A stretch of DNA of 27,903 nt from JADJLQ01 sp040007895 (GTDB taxonomy: Bacteria > Bacteroidota > Bacteroidia > Chitinophagales > Saprospiraceae). This document shows, piece after piece, positions 23,232-27,903 of the stretch. Within the stretch, counting starts at the first letter, position 1. Each line of letters opens with the position of its first letter. The notes under the pieces are model-generated. The model saw nothing but the letters and a program-made list of their open reading frames with translations. It was not told the DNA's origin and ran no database searches. The stretch is taken from NCBI GenBank assembly GCA_040007895.1, contig JBDTUE010000029.1, forward strand, positions 1-27,903. The letters are read 5' to 3'. A program made the translations under genes and the position numbers.

Positions 23232-26200
23232 ATGTACTCCCGGTGGTTTGTATTAATCTTAGCGAACGTCATCCTGTTTTCCTGTAAACAGAAATCCGCT
23301 TCACCGGATACGGATACACTTTTTAAATTGATACCATCATCGTATTCTCATATCGACTTTGCTAACAATTTGAAGTATGACCGCAACTTCAATATTTATA
23401 AGTATAGAAATTTTTACAATGGCGGAGGTGTAGCGATTGGTGATATTAATCATGATAGTTTGCCTGATATCTATTTTACGTCCAATATGGCAAAAAATAA
23501 ATTGTACCTGAACAAAGGCAATTTTCATTTTGAAGATATTAGTGCTAAAGCAGGAGTACAAGGTACCAAGGCCTGGTCCACCGGTGTATCTATGGCTGAT
23601 GTCAATGGCGATGGCTGGCTCGATATCTACGTATGTAATTCGGGTGATATTAAAGGGGATAATAAAGAAAATGAATTATTCATCAATCAACAAGATGGAA
23701 CATTTAAAGATATGGCCATGGAATATGGCTTGAATGATAAAGGCTATTCAACGCATGCCGCATTTTTTGATTTTGATAAAGATGGTGATCTCGATATGTA
23801 CCTACTGAATAATTCATACAAAGCCATCGGCAGTTTTAATCTTAGAAATAATATCCGGGAAACAAGAGATACCCTGGGTGGAGACAAATTATTCAGAAAC
23901 GATAACAATCATTTTGTAGATGTAAGTGATATGGCAGGTATCTACGGCAGTTTGATTGGGTTTGGACTTGGTGTTACGGTAGGCGATGTCAATCAGGATG
24001 GCTGGCAGGATATCTATGTAAGCAATGATTTTTTTGAACGGGATTATTTGTATATCAATCAGCAGGATGGGACATTCAAAGAAGATCTTATCAATGAAAT
24101 GCGGTGTACCAGTGCTGCATCCATGGGAGCAGATATGGCGGATATCAATAACGATGGTCATCCTGATATTTTTGTCACCGACATGTTACCTTCTTCGGAG
24201 CAGAGATTAAAAACCAAGACTACGTTTGAAGATTGGAACAAATATCAATACAATGTAAAGAATGGCTATTATCATCAGTTTATCCGCAATGTACTTCAAC
24301 TCAATAATGGAGATGGTTCTTTTTCAGAAATAGGAAGATTGGCAGGTGTCCATGCTACTGACTGGAGCTGGGGAGCCCTTTTATTTGACATGGATCTGGA
24401 TGGCAATAAAGATATATTCGTTGCGAACGGGATATACAATGATCTTACGGATCAGGATTACCTCAGTTTTATCTCGGATGCCAGCACGATTCAAAACATT
24501 ACTAAAGATGATAGTGTAGACTATAAACAATTGATAGATTCTATACCCAGTGAAGCTATTCCAAACTGTGCATTTAGAAATGAAGGACATGATTTTACAT
24601 TTACTAATAATGCAGCTGCCTGGGGATTAGGAACTCCATCTTTTTCTAATGGTTCAGCATATGGAGATCTCGACAACGATGGTGATCTCGATCTGGTCAT
24701 CAATAATGTAAACATGCCTTGTTTTATATATCAAAACCAGGCTACAACAAAACTCAGCCATCATTATCTGAAAATAAAACTTAAGGGTTCGGATAAGAAT
24801 ACGCTCGCCTATGGTAGCCAGATCAACCTGTATGCAGATCATCAAAAACAATACATGGAGTATATGCCTATCCGTGGATTTGAATCGAGTATGGAACCTG
24901 TCTCCGTTTTTGGATTAGGAGATAATGTATTGATTGATTCATTGATTGTTACTTTTCCGGACGGATCTATAATAAAAGAAAATAATGTAAAGGCAGATCA
25001 GACAATATACATCGATCAGAAAAATGCTATAAAGAAAGGACATCCTTTGAAATCAATGTCTTTCCAGGCTGATAAAAATCGAATGGCTGAAAACACATTA
25101 TTTAGTTTAACTTCTATTCCCGGCATTGACATTAAACATGTGGAAGATGATTATTCAGATTTTGATCGTGACCGGTTATTATATCAGATGTTGTCTAATG
25201 AAGGTCCTAAACTATCCATCGGTGATCTAAATGGAGACGGACTGGATGATATTTATATGGGTCAAGCCAAAGGCACCGCCAAATCAATATTGATCCAAAA
25301 ACCAAATGGATCTTTTATGAATTCTAAACCTAACGTATTTGAAAGTAGTATTCAAAGCGAAGATATCGGTAGTGCATTGGTAGATATTGACCATGATGGT
25401 GACCTCGATCTGTATGTCTGTTCAGGTAGTAGTGAAGATGCAGAAATATCCACTAATCTGATGGACAGGTTATATATCAATGACGGTAAAGGAAACTATA
25501 CTTTATCACCACAAATTCTTCCAACATTTAAATTTGAATCTACATCTTGTGTCCGTTCATGTGATTTTGATATGGATGGTGACATGGACTTATTCGTCGG
25601 GGTAAGACAAAAACCATTTTATTATGGCGTTCCTGTCAATGGGTATATTTTGATAAATGATGGAAAAGGGAATTATAAAACTAATGCTTCAGGAGATAAT
25701 ACCCTTAAAGATTGCGGTTTAATCACGGATGCCGCCTGGGCAGATGTCAATAATGATAAAACGCCGGATCTCATCGTATGCGGTGAATATATGCCGGTTA
25801 AAATTTTTCTGAATAACCCTAAGACCCATACACTTGAACTTTCCAATCAAAATATCCCGAATGGTTATTGGAATACCATCATAGCGACTGACCTGGATCA
25901 TGACGGAGATATAGACCTGGTAGCCGGCAATCATGGATTGAACTCAAGGTTCAAAGCAGAATCCGGTAAACCAATAAAAATGTATGTCAATGATTTTGAT
26001 CGCAATGGTTCGGTAGAGCATTTATTGACCAGTTACCGGGATGGTCAGGAATATCCGTTCACATTAAAACATGATCTTATAGCACAGATGCCGGTGCTTA
26101 AGAAAAAATATCTTCACTATTCATCTTTTGCAGGTCAACATGTTCAGGATTTTTTTCCGGAAGTATCGCAGTCTACTACGTTGGTAGATAGCGTCACCTG

Positions 26201-26567
26201 GTTACGGACAAGTATCTTATTAAATGATGGTAAAGGAAATTTCTCCATCAAGCCATTACCGGTTGAAGCTCAGTTCTCCCCGGTCTATGCTATTTATACA
26301 GATGATTTTAATCATGATGGTCTTCAGGATATTCTATTGGGAGGTAATCAGTACCGTACTAAACCTGAGACGGGTCGTTATGACGCATCCTATGGTCTGA
26401 TCATGATTCAATCACCAGATCATTCATTTCATTCTATATCTGCGGAAGCATCCGGTATCCATATTATCGGAGAGGTCAGAGATATTAAACCCATACACAT
26501 CAAAGGCAAAAAGTACATCCTCGTAGCACGGAACAATGATTCACCTTTAACGTATAGCCTTCGATGA
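23232..26567 (+). CDS. Large FG-GAP/VCBS + ASPIC/UnbV lipoprotein, paralogue 2
   Basis: A 1111-residue lipoprotein (ANVILFSC, Cys18) collinear with paralogue 1 from end to end. Residues 30-109 match residues 32-111 of paralogue 1 at 51 of 80 places by hand count. It has the same 7 + 7 plan: seven Ca-type loops up to DLDNDGDLD at 479, ASPIC/UnbV at about 505-590 (LKIKLKGSDKNTLAYGSQINLY), then seven from DLNGDGLDD at 665 to DFNHDGLQD. All 14 loops occur in the same order and place. It is expected on the outer membrane. Its stop overlaps the start of paralogue 3 (ATGA), so translation of that gene is probably coupled. No enzyme domain is seen. Confidence 0.88.
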   Translation: MYSRWFVLILANVILFSCKQKSASPDTDTLFKLIPSSYSHIDFANNLKYDRNFNIYKYRNFYNGGGVAIGDINHDSLPDIYFTSNMAKNKLYLNKGNFHFEDISAKAGVQGTKAWSTGVSMADVNGDGWLDIYVCNSGDIKGDNKENELFINQQDGTFKDMAMEYGLNDKGYSTHAAFFDFDKDGDLDMYLLNNSYKAIGSFNLRNNIRETRDTLGGDKLFRNDNNHFVDVSDMAGIYGSLIGFGLGVTVGDVNQDGWQDIYVSNDFFERDYLYINQQDGTFKEDLINEMRCTSAASMGADMADINNDGHPDIFVTDMLPSSEQRLKTKTTFEDWNKYQYNVKNGYYHQFIRNVLQLNNGDGSFSEIGRLAGVHATDWSWGALLFDMDLDGNKDIFVANGIYNDLTDQDYLSFISDASTIQNITKDDSVDYKQLIDSIPSEAIPNCAFRNEGHDFTFTNNAAAWGLGTPSFSNGSAYGDLDNDGDLDLVINNVNMPCFIYQNQATTKLSHHYLKIKLKGSDKNTLAYGSQINLYADHQKQYMEYMPIRGFESSMEPVSVFGLGDNVLIDSLIVTFPDGSIIKENNVKADQTIYIDQKNAIKKGHPLKSMSFQADKNRMAENTLFSLTSIPGIDIKHVEDDYSDFDRDRLLYQMLSNEGPKLSIGDLNGDGLDDIYMGQAKGTAKSILIQKPNGSFMNSKPNVFESSIQSEDIGSALVDIDHDGDLDLYVCSGSSEDAEISTNLMDRLYINDGKGNYTLSPQILPTFKFESTSCVRSCDFDMDGDMDLFVGVRQKPFYYGVPVNGYILINDGKGNYKTNASGDNTLKDCGLITDAAWADVNNDKTPDLIVCGEYMPVKIFLNNPKTHTLELSNQNIPNGYWNTIIATDLDHDGDIDLVAGNHGLNSRFKAESGKPIKMYVNDFDRNGSVEHLLTSYRDGQEYPFTLKHDLIAQMPVLKKKYLHYSSFAGQHVQDFFPEVSQSTTLVDSVTWLRTSILLNDGKGNFSIKPLPVEAQFSPVYAIYTDDFNHDGLQDILLGGNQYRTKPETGRYDASYGLIMIQSPDHSFHSISAEASGIHIIGEVRDIKPIHIKGKKYILVARNNDSPLTYSLR

Positions 26568-27903
26568 ATAAAGTTTTTCTTTATTCTTTGCTCTTTTTTT
26601 TAATGGCATGGAGTGCATGCAGTAAAAAATCGAATCAATTATTTTCATCCGTCTCACCGGAACAAAGTGGAATCCAGTTTTCGAATACCCTCACACCGAC
26701 GGATAAACTCAATATCATCGAATATCTGTATTTCTATAATGGCAGTGGTGTAGCAGCCGGAGATATCAATAATGATGGATTGCCAGATATCTATCTGTCA
26801 TCCAATCAACATGAAAACAAACTTTACCTCAATAAGGGGAATTTAAAATTTGAAGATATTAGCCAATCATCTAATACGGCATGTCCCGGTGATTGGAAGA
26901 CCGGTGTATCTATGGTGGATATCAACGGAGATGGATGGTTAGATATTTATGTGTGTGAAGTAGGTGATTATAAATCGATTCATGGAAAAAATCAATTATT
27001 CATCAATAATCATGATCTGACATTTACAGAACGGGCTGCGGAATATAAACTGGATATCACCTCCTTTTCTACCCAGGCAGCCTGGCTGGATTATGATCAC
27101 GATGGAGATATCGATATGTATTTATTATCACATTCGGTCCATTCCACGGATAGTTACAGGGACACCAGTATCAGGCATATAGTCGATACTTTAAAAGGTG
27201 ACCGCCTTCTGAGGAATGATGGAGGCCATTTTGTCAATGTAAGCCAGGCAGCAGGGATATTGAGCAGTCCAATTGGATACGGACTGGGGATAGCTATATC
27301 TGATCTGAACAATGATGGTTGGCCGGATATATTGATTGGCAATGATTTTCATGAGAATGATTATCTCTATATTAATAATCAAAACGGTGGTTTTGTTCAA
27401 AGTCAGACTACTTCATTTGGACACACCAGCACATTTGCAATGGGCAATGATATAGCTGATGTCAATGGCGATGGATTGATGGATATAGTCAGTCTCGACA
27501 TGAAACCGGATGATGAAGTCGTATTGAAAAATTCTGTTGGCACAGATCCCTATGATATCTATCAATACAAAAAAGAAAGAGGTTACCAATTCCAATATCC
27601 AAGGAACACTTTTCAATTGAATCAATATGTTGATGGCAAAGGCATTCCATATTTTAGTGAAATAGGTCAACAACTCGGTATTGCCAGGACGGATTGGAGC
27701 TGGACTCCGCTTTTAGCTGATTTCGATAATAATGGTTACCCTGATCTTTTTGTTGCCAATGGAATTAAACAACGACCTAACGATCTGGATTATCTGAAAT
27801 ATTATTCCGGGCTGAATGGTACTGCCGGTACGGATGCAAAAAACCTGGTTGCAAAAATGCCGGATGGTAAAGCAAAGAATTTTTTCTTTTCTCAAACTTC
27901 TCC
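26564..27903 (+). CDS. Large FG-GAP/VCBS lipoprotein, paralogue 3, 3' truncated by window edge
   Basis: The frame opens at ATG 26564, which overlaps the stop of paralogue 2, and stays open to the last base (446 full codons). It has a lipoprotein signal (MNKVFLYSLLFFLMAWSAC, Cys19). Six Ca-type loops are visible so far: DINNDGLPD, DINGDGWLD, DYDHDGDID, DLNNDGWPD, DVNGDGLMD and DFDNNGYPD, matching loops 1-6 of paralogues 1 and 2. The FYNGSGVAAGDIN and LYLNKGNLKFEDIS stretches align with them, but it is clearly more divergent. The insert after loop 5 is changed (DMKPDDE ... FQYPRNTFQLN). The ASPIC domain, if present, lies past the window. Confidence 0.85.
   Translation, partial: MNKVFLYSLLFFLMAWSACSKKSNQLFSSVSPEQSGIQFSNTLTPTDKLNIIEYLYFYNGSGVAAGDINNDGLPDIYLSSNQHENKLYLNKGNLKFEDISQSSNTACPGDWKTGVSMVDINGDGWLDIYVCEVGDYKSIHGKNQLFINNHDLTFTERAAEYKLDITSFSTQAAWLDYDHDGDIDMYLLSHSVHSTDSYRDTSIRHIVDTLKGDRLLRNDGGHFVNVSQAAGILSSPIGYGLGIAISDLNNDGWPDILIGNDFHENDYLYINNQNGGFVQSQTTSFGHTSTFAMGNDIADVNGDGLMDIVSLDMKPDDEVVLKNSVGTDPYDIYQYKKERGYQFQYPRNTFQLNQYVDGKGIPYFSEIGQQLGIARTDWSWTPLLADFDNNGYPDLFVANGIKQRPNDLDYLKYYSGLNGTAGTDAKNLVAKMPDGKAKNFFFSQTS

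Overview
The window looks like a chromosomal segment of a Bacteroidota bacterium, most likely from the Saprospiria/Chitinophagia side. The reasons are AT-rich spacers, a type IX secretion (T9SS) C-terminal sorting domain, a TonB receptor with an N-terminal carboxypeptidase-regulatory-like domain, long FG-GAP/ASPIC lipoproteins, and Bacteroidota-style promoter boxes (TAnnTTTG). I cannot name the genus from sequence alone. All supported genes lie on the + strand.

Layout. (1) 1-3397: housekeeping genes, namely hisS (5' truncated), gatA and a CoA-pyrophosphatase-type Nudix hydrolase. A seven-copy heptanucleotide tandem array sits just before the Nudix start. (2) 3398-3723: a repeat-rich spacer built around GAAGTCAAG and its inverse, with a 33-nt tandem duplication. 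(3) 3724-5926: three consecutive small helical-bundle genes (ferritin, YciF/DUF892, PA2169/DUF2383), probably an iron-storage and stress module, closed by a clear intrinsic terminator at 6018-6045. (4) 5927-9637: mostly non-coding DNA around a large secreted protein with two DUF3494 ice-binding-like domains and a T9SS tail. (5) 9638-13212: a small lipoprotein, a class I photolyase with its electron-transfer Trp triad intact, and an M61-peptidase-like secreted protein whose HExxH motif reads HHMGH. (6) 13306-19148: a small membrane-anchored unknown, a TonB-dependent receptor, and a heme-type ABC transporter (HmuT-, HmuU- and HmuV-like). A terminator-like hairpin separates receptor from transporter. 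(7) 19223-27903: three large paralogous FG-GAP/ASPIC lipoproteins, the last cut by the window end, with a small lipoprotein between the first and second. The two complete paralogues each have 14 Ca-binding-type DxDxDG-like loops, seven before and seven after a central ASPIC/UnbV domain.

How they work together. Region 6 is a complete path for an iron compound: outer-membrane receptor, periplasmic lipoprotein receptor, inner-membrane permease and ATPase. The ferritin module in region 3 could store the iron gained. The photolyase and ice-binding-like protein would fit a lit and possibly cold habitat, but that is inference. The least understood part is the lipoprotein array at the right end, which continues past the window. 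No tRNA, rRNA, CRISPR array, insertion sequence or phage gene was seen.
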